DNA of 27,488 nucleotides from NCBI GenBank assembly GCA_040081265.1, contig JBEBGV010000062.1, forward strand, positions 1-27,488, read 5' to 3'. The stretch's first letter is position 1, and each line of letters starts with the position of its first letter. This DNA is from JBEBGV01 sp040081265 (GTDB lineage Bacteria > Acidobacteriota > Vicinamibacteria > Vicinamibacterales > UBA2999). The notes beneath the pieces are model-generated. The model had not been told where the DNA came from and ran no database searches. It saw only the letters and a list, made by a program, of their open reading frames with translations. Position numbers and translations under genes: made by a program. Shown piece after piece: positions 1 through 7,852 of the stretch.

Positions 1-371
1 ATGACCCTCCCGCTCGGTCCGACCAGTTCGGCCAGAATCGCCGTGTAGTATCCGGTGCCCGCTCCAACGTGCAGCACTGACTCGCCGGGTTGCGGGTCAG
101 CCGCCGCAAGGCACGCGGCGTGAAGGCTGGGCTGGCCGTTGTTGATTCGACGGTCTGGCGCCAGGGCAATCAGAACGTCCTGATAGAGGAGACGAGGGTC
201 GCTCGACCCGCGGACCTCGTCTCCCGACCCACTGAAGATTGACCACGGCGGCGGTCCGGCGAATGCTTCGCGGCTGACCGCGGCAAAGGCGGCGCGGAGC
301 CTGTCGGAGGTCTCGATTCCGGCGACAACCTGCGTGGCAAACGCCTGACGCGCGCGGTCGATGTCGTCCAC
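1..371 (-). CDS. pcm: Protein-L-isoaspartate O-methyltransferase, 3' end cut off by window edge
   Basis: This is the N-terminal 123 codons of a protein-L-isoaspartate O-methyltransferase, an enzyme that uses S-adenosylmethionine to start repair of isoaspartyl damage in old proteins. Reading the minus strand gives INNGQPSLHA followed by ESVLHVGAGTGYYTAILAEL. The second is the glycine-rich SAM-binding motif I of the family, with the usual upstream RINNGQPS segment that contacts the isoaspartyl substrate. A GTG start at 371 is chosen because GGGAGG lies 8 nt upstream and the protein then begins VDDIDRARQAFA, as is normal for the family. No stop is met before base 1, so the remaining part, expected to be around 90-100 residues, lies outside the window. 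It is divergent from the EAL-HDOD gene. Family call is firm; the exact start is likely. Confidence 0.85.
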   Translation of the reverse strand, partial: MDDIDRARQAFATQVVAGIETSDRLRAAFAAVSREAFAGPPPWSIFSGSGDEVRGSSDPRLLYQDVLIALAPDRRINNGQPSLHAACLAAADPQPGESVLHVGAGTGYYTAILAELVGPSGRV

Positions 372-512
372 GGCGGCATCCTCCCACAATCTCCGTCCGA
401 ATCTCCGCAATCCTGTGCTGAACGCGCCGACATGTGCAGTCTCTCCCATCAGGCGGCGTGGCGCGCCTAACCTTGCCGGGCCAGGTCGCCGATTCTCCTA
501 TGAGCGCCGTTC

Positions 513-1766
513 ATGCCCTTGTCGACCCCGGAACCGCAATCCGCAGCCGCTTCGCGCGACACCGTATTTCTGGCACGGCAGCCGATCCTCGATCGACATG
601 GCCGGGTGCGGGCCTATGAGCTGCTTTACCGGGGTGGCGGCAGCGACTTCGGCCTCGCCTCCGATGCGCCAGACGCGGCGACGGCCAGGGTGGTGCACGC
701 GGCGATCATGTCGGTCGGGCTGGAGACGCTGACGCCGGGATGCCCCGCCTTTCTCAACGTCACGCGCAACCTGCTGATGGGAGACCTCGGCGCGCTGCTC
801 CCGTCTGGTTCGGTCGTGCTCGAGGTGCTTGAAACCGTCGACGTTGACGACGGCGTCGTGGAGCGCTGCCGTGAACTGCACGGGATGGGCTACGCGCTGG
901 CCCTCGACGATTTCGTGCCGGGCTCGCCGGCCGAACGCCTCTTTCCATTCGCGCAGTACGTGAAGGTCGATGTGCTCAGCCTGGACGCTGCGGCGCGGCG
1001 AGAGGTCATCCGCGCAGCGCCCGGTCATCTGCGGATGCTGGCAGAGAAGGTCGAGACGGCTGAGGTGCATGCCGCCACGCTCGCCGAGGGCTTCGAGCTG
1101 TTTCAGGGCTACTACTTCTGTCGCCCAAGCACCTTTCACGCCCGGGACATGTCGCTGCAGCAGTCCACATCGCTGCGCCTCCTGGCCGCGCTCAATCGTC
1201 CCAACGTGACGGTCACCGAACTCGACGACTTGATCAAGCGTGACGTCTCGCTCTGTCAGCGGCTGCTTCGCTACGCGAACTCGGCGGCTCTTGGGGTATC
1301 GCAGCGCGTCCACTCGATTCGGCAGGCACTGATGCTGATCGGGCAGGATCAGGTTCGCCGCTGGATCTCGGTCTGGGCCCTGACCGGCCTCAGCGGGTCT
1401 GGCGTCTCCGAGGTCATGACGATGGCCGCGGTGAGGGCGCGGTGTTGCGAGAAGCTGGGCGCAAAAGTGCTCGGCGTGGAGTCGAGCGGCGCCTTGTTCC
1501 TGCTCGGACTGTGTTCGATGCTCGATGTGCTGCTCGAGCGCCCGATGGAAGATGTCCTGAGGGCGGTGTCGCTTCCCGAGCGGACGACCGATGCGCTCCG
1601 TGGCTACGCCAATGCGGAACGCACGCTGCTGGATGCGGTTATCGCCTATGAGCGCGGCGACTGGGAGCAGGCGGCGTCGACGTGCTGCCAGCTCGGCATC
1701 CGCGTGAGCGACATTCCCCCCGTCTATGCCGAGGCCCTCGCCTGGGCTACGGACCTTCGCCAGTAA
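513..1766 (+). CDS. EAL-HDOD signalling protein (YuxH/CdgJ-like), copy 1
   Basis: This 417-residue protein has an EAL-like domain (about 18-205) and a C-terminal HDOD domain (about 218-410), the architecture of YuxH/CdgJ-type proteins linked to cyclic-di-GMP signalling, motility and surface behaviour. The EAL part opens with FLARQPILD and YELLYR. The acidic and polar positions used by active EAL phosphodiesterases appear kept: E36, N82, the LEVLE motif, D132-D133, K151, the AEKVET motif and Q198 in FQGYYF. However, the DDFGxG loop is replaced by DDFVPG, so activity is uncertain. The HDOD part shows LIKRDVSLCQRLLRYANSAA and IRQALMLIG. No clear Shine-Dalgarno site precedes the ATG. It converges on the alkD-like gene with a 14-bp gap and has a paralogue at 2523-3779. 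The architecture is certain; binding versus cleaving c-di-GMP is not. Confidence 0.87.
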   Translation: MPLSTPEPQSAAASRDTVFLARQPILDRHGRVRAYELLYRGGGSDFGLASDAPDAATARVVHAAIMSVGLETLTPGCPAFLNVTRNLLMGDLGALLPSGSVVLEVLETVDVDDGVVERCRELHGMGYALALDDFVPGSPAERLFPFAQYVKVDVLSLDAAARREVIRAAPGHLRMLAEKVETAEVHAATLAEGFELFQGYYFCRPSTFHARDMSLQQSTSLRLLAALNRPNVTVTELDDLIKRDVSLCQRLLRYANSAALGVSQRVHSIRQALMLIGQDQVRRWISVWALTGLSGSGVSEVMTMAAVRARCCEKLGAKVLGVESSGALFLLGLCSMLDVLLERPMEDVLRAVSLPERTTDALRGYANAERTLLDAVIAYERGDWEQAASTCCQLGIRVSDIPPVYAEALAWATDLRQ

Positions 1767-1780
1767 CGTCAGAAGGCGGG

Positions 1781-2497
1781 TCAGGTTCGCGGCGTTGTCA
1801 TGTAGTGCTGTCGCTGGCGAGGCGTGAGCCGTTCGAGCGCATAGCGCAGCGCGGTGCGCGGCATTCGCGCCGCGTGCCGGTCGAGGAAGCGGCGCAGCAT
1901 CTTCTCATCACGCTTCCCGACCTCGCGGAGCATCCAGCCAACCGCCTTGTGCATCAGGTCGTGCGGGTCGGTCAGCAGCATGTCGGCGAGTGCCAGCGTG
2001 TCGTCGAACTGATCGTTCCGGATGAACGCGGCCGTCGAGACCATGGCAATCCGGCGTTCCCAGAGGTTGCGCGACCGCGCCAGCCGCCGAAGGACACCGC
2101 GCTGGCGCATCAGCAGGTGGGCACCAACGACCCCAGGGGCGCTGACATCCACGAGGTCCCAATTGTTGATGCGATCCGTGCGCGCAAGGTACAGGCGATA
2201 GATGGCACGTCTGGCGGGTTCGCTGGCTTGCGCGTACTGGTTCACCATGAGCACCAGGGCCAGCGTGCGTGCTTCATGCCAGGGCGATTCGAGCAGTCGT
2301 TCGATGTCCTTGAGTGACGCCGCCCCGTGCGTCCGCGCCAGTTGGCGCACCTGGGGCATGGTCAGCCCGAGAAACCTGTCACCCTCGCCGTAACCGCCGG
2401 GGCCGGTCTTGAAGAAGCGCTGCAGGTCGATCGCGCGCTTCGGGTTCGCCAGGGCGTGCAGGTCGCGCTCAATGCCGGGACGTGGAGAACGAGCCAT
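1781..2497 (-). CDS. AlkD-type DNA alkylation repair glycosylase
   Basis: This 238-residue protein belongs to the AlkD family of HEAT-like-repeat DNA glycosylases, which remove bulky cationic bases such as N7-methylguanine and N3-methyladenine. Family hallmarks seen are FFKTGPGGYGEGDRFLGL near residue 28 and the NNWDLVD motif with W113 and D117, matching the W/D pair that grips the damaged nucleotide in Bacillus cereus AlkD. WERRIAM carries R148/R149, the expected third active-site residue, and W188 also matches. Length is normal. It lies 25 bp downstream of the second EAL-HDOD gene on the same strand. It may also have its own promoter: TACGCT sits 6 nt before the ATG, with no Shine-Dalgarno site between. 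The 3' end meets the first EAL-HDOD gene. Confidence 0.92.
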   Translation of the reverse strand: MARSPRPGIERDLHALANPKRAIDLQRFFKTGPGGYGEGDRFLGLTMPQVRQLARTHGAASLKDIERLLESPWHEARTLALVLMVNQYAQASEPARRAIYRLYLARTDRINNWDLVDVSAPGVVGAHLLMRQRGVLRRLARSRNLWERRIAMVSTAAFIRNDQFDDTLALADMLLTDPHDLMHKAVGWMLREVGKRDEKMLRRFLDRHAARMPRTALRYALERLTPRQRQHYMTTPRT

Positions 2498-2503
2498 GCC
2501 CGC

Positions 2504-2509
2504 AGCGTA
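2504..2509 (-). promoter_or_regulatory. Candidate -10 box for the alkD-like gene
   Basis: Reading the minus strand, GCTACGCT precedes GCGGGC and then the ATG at 2497. The TACGCT hexamer fits TANNNT and sits 6 nt from the start codon, so transcription would begin at or next to the ATG, giving a leaderless message. I see no convincing -35 element. The same layout occurs upstream of other genes in the window. Confidence 0.4.
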
Positions 2510-2522
2510 GCACTGCAGCCGC

Positions 2523-3779
2523 CTACATCTGCGCCGCCTGCTTCATCTCGTTCGCCCAGCGCAGCGCATCGGCATACGCCTCCGGCAGGGCCGCCAGCGC
2601 GATGCCCGCCTTCTCCGCCCCTGCCGCCGCATCGTCCCAGTTGGCGCGTTCGTACGCGATCACCGCGTCGAGCACCTGCCGAGCTCGGTTGTCGACGCCC
2701 AGGAGCGCGTCCCTGACCGTGTCGGAAATCGGCAGCTCGCTCAGGGCTTCCTCCATCGGCTTTCGCAGGATGACGTCCAGGAGCGAGCAGAGACCGAGCA
2801 GGAAGTACTCGGAGGACTGTTCCCGCGTCAGTACCGACTGCGCCAGCAGCTCGCAGGCGCGGGCGCGCAGGATCGCCACCGTGACGAGTTCGGCGCTGGC
2901 GCCTTCGTTCAGGCCGGCGAGGGCCCACACCGACGCCCACTTGCGCACCTGATCCAGCCCGAGCAGCACCACCGCCTGACGAATCGACTGGATCTGACGC
3001 CGAATGCCATACGCCGCCGAATTGATGCAGCGCAGTACCCGGTAACTCAGCGAGGCGTCGTGCTTGATGAGGTCTTCCACCTGCGCGACGGTGACGTTCT
3101 CGTTGTTGAGCGCCATCAGGAGCTGCGCGTAGGCGAGGCGATGTCCTGACAGTGCCCCGGCCTTGAACATCTTCGGACGACAGAAGTAGTAGCCCTGGAA
3201 CAGGTGGTAGCCGAGCTTCTTCAGGTCCTCATAGACATCGGCGTTCTCCACCTTCTCCGCCACCATCGTGACGTAGGACGGCATGGCTCGTCGGATGGAG
3301 ACCCACTGGTCGCGCGTCGTGTTCAGCACGTCGACCTTGACGAAATTGACGAACGGCAACAGGCGATCGGCGTCCAGTCCAGGCAGATAGTCGTCGAGCG
3401 CGATGGAGTACCCCTTGGCGCGCAGCGTCTTGCACGTCTGGATGACCGCGTCGTCCACGGTGACGGTCTCGAGCACTTCGAGGACGACCGATCGCGGCGG
3501 CAGCAACGTGGCGTGACCGCTCAGCAGCAGCGTCCGACTGACGTTCATGAACGCCTTCTTGCCGCTGGTCAGCGTGTCCAGTCCCAGGTTCAGGACGGCA
3601 TCGCTGAGCACGCGCGATGCCGCAAGGTCGGCGGTGACCTCGCACGACAGGGCGTCGGCGCCGGCCCTGTAGAGAAGTTCGTAGCCAAACACCTGTCCCG
3701 CGGTGTTCAGGATGGGCTGCCGCGCGACGAACACTCCTTCACGGGAGTCAAGCGCGAGTGCCTGAGCAGGTGCAGCCAT
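2523..3779 (-). CDS. EAL-HDOD signalling protein (YuxH/CdgJ-like), copy 2
   Basis: This 418-residue paralogue of the protein at 513-1766 has the same order of domains: EAL-like (about 16-202) then HDOD (about 215-412). Motifs line up throughout: FVARQPIL, YELLYR (E34), FMNVSR (N79), VVLEVLET, IALDDY (D129-D130), FVKVD (K148), AEKVEN and FQGYYF (Q195). As in copy 1 the DDFGxG loop is altered, here to DDYLPG. The HDOD part includes LIKHDASLSYRVLRCINSAA. By eye the copies share roughly half their residues, so the duplication is not recent. The gene starts 7 bp after the stop of the hybrid kinase and is probably co-transcribed with it, making it a plausible output or partner of that kinase. Whether it cleaves or only binds c-di-GMP cannot be read from the sequence. 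Confidence 0.87.
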   Translation of the reverse strand: MAAPAQALALDSREGVFVARQPILNTAGQVFGYELLYRAGADALSCEVTADLAASRVLSDAVLNLGLDTLTSGKKAFMNVSRTLLLSGHATLLPPRSVVLEVLETVTVDDAVIQTCKTLRAKGYSIALDDYLPGLDADRLLPFVNFVKVDVLNTTRDQWVSIRRAMPSYVTMVAEKVENADVYEDLKKLGYHLFQGYYFCRPKMFKAGALSGHRLAYAQLLMALNNENVTVAQVEDLIKHDASLSYRVLRCINSAAYGIRRQIQSIRQAVVLLGLDQVRKWASVWALAGLNEGASAELVTVAILRARACELLAQSVLTREQSSEYFLLGLCSLLDVILRKPMEEALSELPISDTVRDALLGVDNRARQVLDAVIAYERANWDDAAAGAEKAGIALAALPEAYADALRWANEMKQAAQM

Positions 3780-3786
3780 GGCGTGA

Positions 3787-6537
3787 CTAGGCGACCGCGC
3801 TGTCCTGGTGGCCGTGTGGGGCGCGCGACGATCCGCGGCGAGCCGCGAGTCCGGCGATGCACCGCTCGAGTGCTGCGCTCAATGACGCCCGTGCGTAAGG
3901 CTTGGTGACCACATCGTCCATGCCGGCGGCGAAGCACCGTTCGCGTTCGGCCGGCATCCCGTCACCGGTCAGCGCGACAATCCACGGCCTCGTTCCGGGA
4001 GGGGAGCCGGCCACCAGCTGCCGAGCCACTTCGAGGCCGTCAACCTCCGGCATGTGGATGTCGAGCAGCAGCAGGTCGTAGCGGACGCGGTGGAGCGCAT
4101 CGAGCGCCGCGCGCCCGTCCGGGGCGACGTCGGTCTCATAACCGAGCTTGCGCAGCATCAGCTCCGCGAAGCGGCGGTTCATCACGTTGTCCTCCGCGAG
4201 GAGGATGCGTAGCGGAGTGTGGATCTGCGGCGGGTCCTTCGGACCCGCCCTACGGACCGTCACACCCCGTTCCGTCGCGTCGCGCAGCGTCGAACCCGGT
4301 GCGGTCCCGGCAGCGCCCAGGGCCTTCTCGAGGTACTCGCGAAGGCGACGCGGTCGAACCGGCTGTCGGAGGACGATCTCGCTGGCTTCCGCGTCAAGCG
4401 GAACGGTGGAAGTGATCCAGATGATGGGCGCCAGTGCCGATCCGCTCCCATTCGGGCTCGTCAGCGCCCGGGCCTGCTCGCGGCTCGCGGCGGCGCGTTC
4501 GCGAATGATGATGGCATCGAAGTGATCGGATCGGTCAAGGGCTGCCTGTGCATCGGCCAGCGAGGGGACGGAGGCTGCAGAGACTCCCCATCGTCCCAGC
4601 AGCGTGGTCACGATCTGTCGCTCCTGATCGTTGTCGTCGACGACCAGGACGCGGCGCGGTGCCAGTGCCGGTGCCGGTGCTGGCGGCGCGGCGTCGCCGA
4701 CAACGGACAGACGCAGCGTGAAGTGGAACGTCGATCCCACCGCCGGTGTGCTCTCCACCCACATGCGACCGCCCATCTGCTCGACGATGCGTCGGCTGAT
4801 CGCCAGCCCGAGACCGGTTCCGCCAAACCGTCTGAAGATCGAGGAATCGGCCTGCGTAAAGGGCTGGAAGAGCTGATCCACCGCCTCTGGCTCGATGCCG
4901 ATGCCGGTGTCCTGCACAGCGAAGTGGAGCATGGTCGCTGCCGGGTCCGGCGAGGCCGTGCGGCTGACCCGCAGCGTGACCGCGCCGCGAGGCGTGAATT
5001 TCACGGCGTTCGACAGCAGGTTGAGCAAGACCTGGCGGAGGCGCGCCGCATCACCTTCGAAGGCGACCGGCGTCTCGTCGGCCACCTCGGCTATCAGGTC
5101 GAGGTGCTGCGACGCCGCGCGCGGTGCGATCACGTCGAACGCCTCGTCGACGACATCCTGGAGCTCGAATGGGGCCGGCTCGAGCCTGAGCTGACCCGCC
5201 TCGATCTTGGAGAGGTCCAGCACATCGTTGAGCAGCACGAGCAGGACGTCACCGCACGCCCGGATGGTCTCGGCCAGCTCGCGCTGCGCCGGCTCGAGCC
5301 TTGAGTCGAGCAGCAGACCGGTCATCCCGATGATGCCGTTGAGCGGCGTCCTGATTTCGTGGCTCATCATGGCCAGGAAGTCAGACTTGGCGCGATTGGC
5401 CCTCGTCGCTTCCTCGGCCAGGTGGCGGGCCCGCGCGGCAGTGTGGTCGAGCCGTGCGTTGGCGCCGACCAGGTCGGCGGTCATCTGCGCCGCCAGGCGC
5501 TGGGCCTCGTGGCGGGTTCTGACGAATGCGAAGCACAGGCCAGCGCTCAGCAGTGAAATCAGCAGACCGGCCGCGAGGACGACAGCAGGCAGGCTGTTCG
5601 CACCAAACGGGTCGGCATCGACGCGGAGTCTGACTGTCACCGTCCACGGCCGGCCGTAGAGCGGCAGCTGCACGCGGCGTTCGGGCCCTGTCCCAGCCCG
5701 CAGGTCGCCCGACGCGAAGAGCTCGGTTGGCGAGCTGGAGGGCCCGTCAAGTAGCTTGAAATCGACCTGTTCCCTGGCCGACCCCAGCAGGTCGGTGGTG
5801 AGCGAATCGACCCGAATCGACGCATAGGTCCACCCCACCAGCGCCGCCTCGCGTCCCTCTGCCGTATCCGTCCTCTCGCCTTGGCGGTACACCGGAAGCA
5901 GGAGCAGAAAGCCCGGGACGCTGCTCCTTCCCTCGACGATCCGGATACGTCCTGACAGCACGGGCTTGCCGGTACGCATCGCCTCTTCGGCTGCGATCCG
6001 GCGGGTGTTCCCGGATCCGATGTCCAGGCCAAGCACTCCTACGTTCTCGGCCTCGGGCTCGATGCGGGTGACGGCGTAGACCCACTCGCGGTCCCCGGAC
6101 CGTTCAACGGCGAACGAGCGCTGGCCCTCCTGGCGCAGTCGTTGCTCGAGGGCGGGAATGTCCTCGCGGCGCACGCGCTCGATATACCCCAGACCGACGA
6201 GACCCTTGTCGACTGAGGGCAGGACCGCGGCGGTATAGGTGGACCATGCGGAGCCCGTCACCTGCTCGGCGGCCAGAACATGGGCCCTCGCGCCGTGCAC
6301 TGCCTCATTGGCCGAGTCCACGCGTGCACGGAGTTGCCCGACGACGCGGTCGCTCAGACGAGCCAGGCGCGCCTCGTCGTTGCGCAAGGCTCCCTGCTTT
6401 GCCGCGCTGTAGGCCAGCCAGGTCAGAACGAGCGACACGGCCAGCGCTGCCGCCGGCCACACCCACACTTTGGCCGAGGGTGCGGCCCACGTGGCGCGGA
6501 CCGAGGTCATGAGCGGCTGGTGGTTCATGCGAGACAC
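3787..6537 (-). CDS. CHASE-type hybrid sensor histidine kinase with two receivers, one degenerate
   Basis: This 916-residue membrane hybrid kinase has, in order: a first membrane segment (about 24-45); an extracytoplasmic CHASE-like sensor (about 80-270, with GLGYIERV and EWVYAVTRIEPE); a second membrane segment (about 315-340) and a linker; HisKA with the phosphorylated H393 in MSHEIRTPLN; and HATPase_c with N510, DTGIGI and GGTGLGLAIS. Two receivers follow. The first (about 628-735) keeps the acidic VVDDND start, but R679 stands where the phospho-aspartate should be and the conserved lysine is replaced (RQP at 724-726), so it cannot act normally. The second (about 775-893) is complete: E782/D783, D826 and K879. 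GTG at 6537 is the longest start; ATG at 6528 and 6510 are alternatives and none has a clear Shine-Dalgarno site. The linker at about 763-770 is encoded by a REP-like palindrome. It is divergent from the response regulator at 6706. Confidence 0.92.
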   Translation of the reverse strand: MSRMNHQPLMTSVRATWAAPSAKVWVWPAAALAVSLVLTWLAYSAAKQGALRNDEARLARLSDRVVGQLRARVDSANEAVHGARAHVLAAEQVTGSAWSTYTAAVLPSVDKGLVGLGYIERVRREDIPALEQRLRQEGQRSFAVERSGDREWVYAVTRIEPEAENVGVLGLDIGSGNTRRIAAEEAMRTGKPVLSGRIRIVEGRSSVPGFLLLLPVYRQGERTDTAEGREAALVGWTYASIRVDSLTTDLLGSAREQVDFKLLDGPSSSPTELFASGDLRAGTGPERRVQLPLYGRPWTVTVRLRVDADPFGANSLPAVVLAAGLLISLLSAGLCFAFVRTRHEAQRLAAQMTADLVGANARLDHTAARARHLAEEATRANRAKSDFLAMMSHEIRTPLNGIIGMTGLLLDSRLEPAQRELAETIRACGDVLLVLLNDVLDLSKIEAGQLRLEPAPFELQDVVDEAFDVIAPRAASQHLDLIAEVADETPVAFEGDAARLRQVLLNLLSNAVKFTPRGAVTLRVSRTASPDPAATMLHFAVQDTGIGIEPEAVDQLFQPFTQADSSIFRRFGGTGLGLAISRRIVEQMGGRMWVESTPAVGSTFHFTLRLSVVGDAAPPAPAPALAPRRVLVVDDNDQERQIVTTLLGRWGVSAASVPSLADAQAALDRSDHFDAIIIRERAAASREQARALTSPNGSGSALAPIIWITSTVPLDAEASEIVLRQPVRPRRLREYLEKALGAAGTAPGSTLRDATERGVTVRRAGPKDPPQIHTPLRILLAEDNVMNRRFAELMLRKLGYETDVAPDGRAALDALHRVRYDLLLLDIHMPEVDGLEVARQLVAGSPPGTRPWIVALTGDGMPAERERCFAAGMDDVVTKPYARASLSAALERCIAGLAARRGSSRAPHGHQDSAVA
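4229..4253. repeat. REP-like palindrome inside the kinase gene
   Basis: On the plus strand GGCGGGTCC (4229-4237), loop TTC, and GGACCCGCC (4241-4249) form a perfect 9-bp stem, followed by CTAC. A near-copy lies at 14344-14368 with the same TTC loop and the same CTACG tail. Here it falls inside the hybrid kinase gene and encodes part of the linker between the two receiver domains, in frame. I infer a small repetitive extragenic palindrome family, one copy of which has been tolerated in coding sequence. Confidence 0.6.
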
Positions 6538-6589
6538 GGCGTAAACGAGAAATCGTCATCGCCCCGAGGCGGCTTGAAGCGCGGAGTCG

Positions 6590-6672
6590 GGTGCCGACAA
6601 TAAAGAAGTGACCTGCCTCGTCGATAGGCAGGACGTAAGCCTGCCCGCAGCGTGCGTGCAGTTTCGGTCACC
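6590..6672 (+). promoter_or_regulatory. Candidate structured leader upstream of the response regulator
   Basis: Between the divergent kinase and regulator genes, GGTGCCGA (6590-6597) can pair with TCGGTCACC (6664-6672) with one bulge. Inside this, CCTGCCT (6612-6618) and AGGCAGG (6626-6632) form a perfect 7-bp stem, followed by GGACGTAAGCC. That last string resembles, imperfectly, the GGACGCAAAGCC segment of the c-di-GMP-I (GEMM) riboswitch, but the other conserved GEMM strand (GCAAACC) is not seen. I treat it as an unproven structured leader, not as a riboswitch call. Confidence 0.22.
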
Positions 6673-6705
6673 AACGAGCACACGAGCGAATCGCTCCGCC
6701 CCACC

Positions 6706-7470
6706 ATGCGCGCCCTTCTTTGCGACGATGACGCCTCCGTCAGGCTGATAGCGAAACGCGTGCTCGAGGACCAGTTCGGCTGCACCGTTGTCGAGTGCCA
6801 GGACGGTGTCGAGGCGCTCAACGCGCTCTCCGACGGCTCGTGCGCCTTCGCGATCCTCGACGTCGACATGCCCGGGATGGGCGGCCTGGAAACACTCGAG
6901 GAAATCCGGGCTTCAGACGTGACCTGTGACCTGCCGGTGATCATCCTTTCCGCCGAACGCGACGAAGAGACGGTCATCAAGCTGATGCAGCTCGGCGTCT
7001 CCGACTACATCGTGAAGCCGCTGCGCCATGCCAACTTCGTGGTCAAGATCGAGGCACTGCTGCGGACACTGCCCGCCGAGCCACGACAGGTGACAGTCGA
7101 GCCCGTTCAGATCAATCCGAAACGGCCCGCCCTGATCGTGGACGGAGACCCCGATTTCAGGGCGCTGTTCGCGGCACAGGTGCAGATCTATGGCGACGCG
7201 GTGCAGGCCGACTCGGGCGCTGCAGCACTGATGGCGTTCCGGAAGACCCCCGCCGACGTGGTCTTCATCGGCTCGGGCCTGGGCGTGATGAGCGCGGATC
7301 GAGTGGCGGCAAAGATCCGTGAGGCCAGGCCCTGGGGCGTGCGCCTGGTCAGGGTCATCGACGAAGCCGGGCAGCCCGCCGGGGAACAGTTCGACGGCGT
7401 CATCGTCCGCTCGACGAGCCCCGACATCGTCAAGGAAGAGCTGAAGCCGTTCCTCGCCGTCGGTTCGTAA
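6706..7470 (+). CDS. Two-receiver response regulator without a DNA-binding domain
   Basis: From ATG 6706 this is a 254-residue protein made of two receiver domains and nothing else. The first (about 1-122) is complete: D7/D8, the phospho-acceptor D52 in FAILDVDMP, the LSAE loop, and K104 in IVKP. The second (about 141-250) begins ALIVDGDPDF, but G189 occupies the phospho-acceptor position in VVFIGSG, so it is probably a pseudo-receiver used for contacts. There is no output domain, so it likely works by protein-protein contact, perhaps with the divergently encoded hybrid kinase or the EAL-HDOD proteins. A GTG at 6652 would add 18 residues; I prefer 6706 because the protein then starts MRALLCDDD, as receivers usually do. 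Neither start has a good Shine-Dalgarno site. The downstream operon begins 25 bp later with its own apparent promoter. Confidence 0.85.
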   Translation: MRALLCDDDASVRLIAKRVLEDQFGCTVVECQDGVEALNALSDGSCAFAILDVDMPGMGGLETLEEIRASDVTCDLPVIILSAERDEETVIKLMQLGVSDYIVKPLRHANFVVKIEALLRTLPAEPRQVTVEPVQINPKRPALIVDGDPDFRALFAAQVQIYGDAVQADSGAAALMAFRKTPADVVFIGSGLGVMSADRVAAKIREARPWGVRLVRVIDEAGQPAGEQFDGVIVRSTSPDIVKEELKPFLAVGS

Positions 7471-7482
7471 CGCCCGCGCGGC

Positions 7483-7488
7483 TATACT
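7483..7488 (+). promoter_or_regulatory. Candidate -10 box for the seven-gene MutL-like operon
   Basis: GCTATACT ends 7 nt before the GTG at 7496. TATACT is a strong -10 match, and its position predicts transcription starting at the start codon itself, so the first gene would be leaderless. No good -35 hexamer is visible in the end of the preceding gene. It lies in the 25-bp gap after the response regulator and implies the operon is transcribed separately from it. Confidence 0.5.
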
Positions 7489-7495
7489 GGCTGCG

Positions 7496-7852
7496 GTGCC
7501 CCCGCGCGACTGGTTCAAGCACGCGTTCGCCATCGACTCGGTTGACGACATCACTCCCAACGATGTCCAGCGGACGGTGGTCGATCGGCTGGCGCACGAG
7601 GTGGTGCGCCGTCACTTGACCACTCCAGGGCTGATCCTCCTGGAGATGTGCGCTCCACTGAACTTCGTGTCGGCACAGGCTCTGCATTTCTTTGAGCCGT
7701 TGATCAGTCCCATCGTCGACACCGGGTCCTACCGCGAATTCGCGCGGTTCGTCGAACAGCGTGGTTCGGTGAGCTATATCCGCGATCGCATCGAGGCGGT
7801 CGAGCGCGACTACGCAGCCCGCGAGACGGCAGTCCGTGAGAAGCCGCTGTGA
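7496..7852 (+). CDS. Small protein of unknown function, first gene of the MutL-like operon
   Basis: This 118-residue soluble protein begins PPRDWFKHAFAIDS and contains LILLEMCAPLNFVSAQALHF and EQRGSVSYIRDRIEAVE. I do not recognise a named family or catalytic motif. It has no signal peptide or membrane segment, looks mainly helical, and ends in a charged helix. The GTG start at 7496 is chosen because a TATACT box lies 7 nt upstream, no Shine-Dalgarno site is present, and the frame has no better start. Its stop overlaps the GTG of the MutL-like gene by 4 bp (GTGA), so translation of the two is probably coupled. The location argues that it works with the ASKHA protein or the membrane proteins, but no function can be assigned from sequence. 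Confidence 0.72.
   Translation: MPPRDWFKHAFAIDSVDDITPNDVQRTVVDRLAHEVVRRHLTTPGLILLEMCAPLNFVSAQALHFFEPLISPIVDTGSYREFARFVEQRGSVSYIRDRIEAVERDYAARETAVREKPL

Noticed and set aside
4219..5304. A 361-codon plus-strand frame inside the hybrid kinase gene.
   Set aside because: It is antisense to the well-supported kinase and receiver domains; composition and lack of motifs mark it as a shadow.
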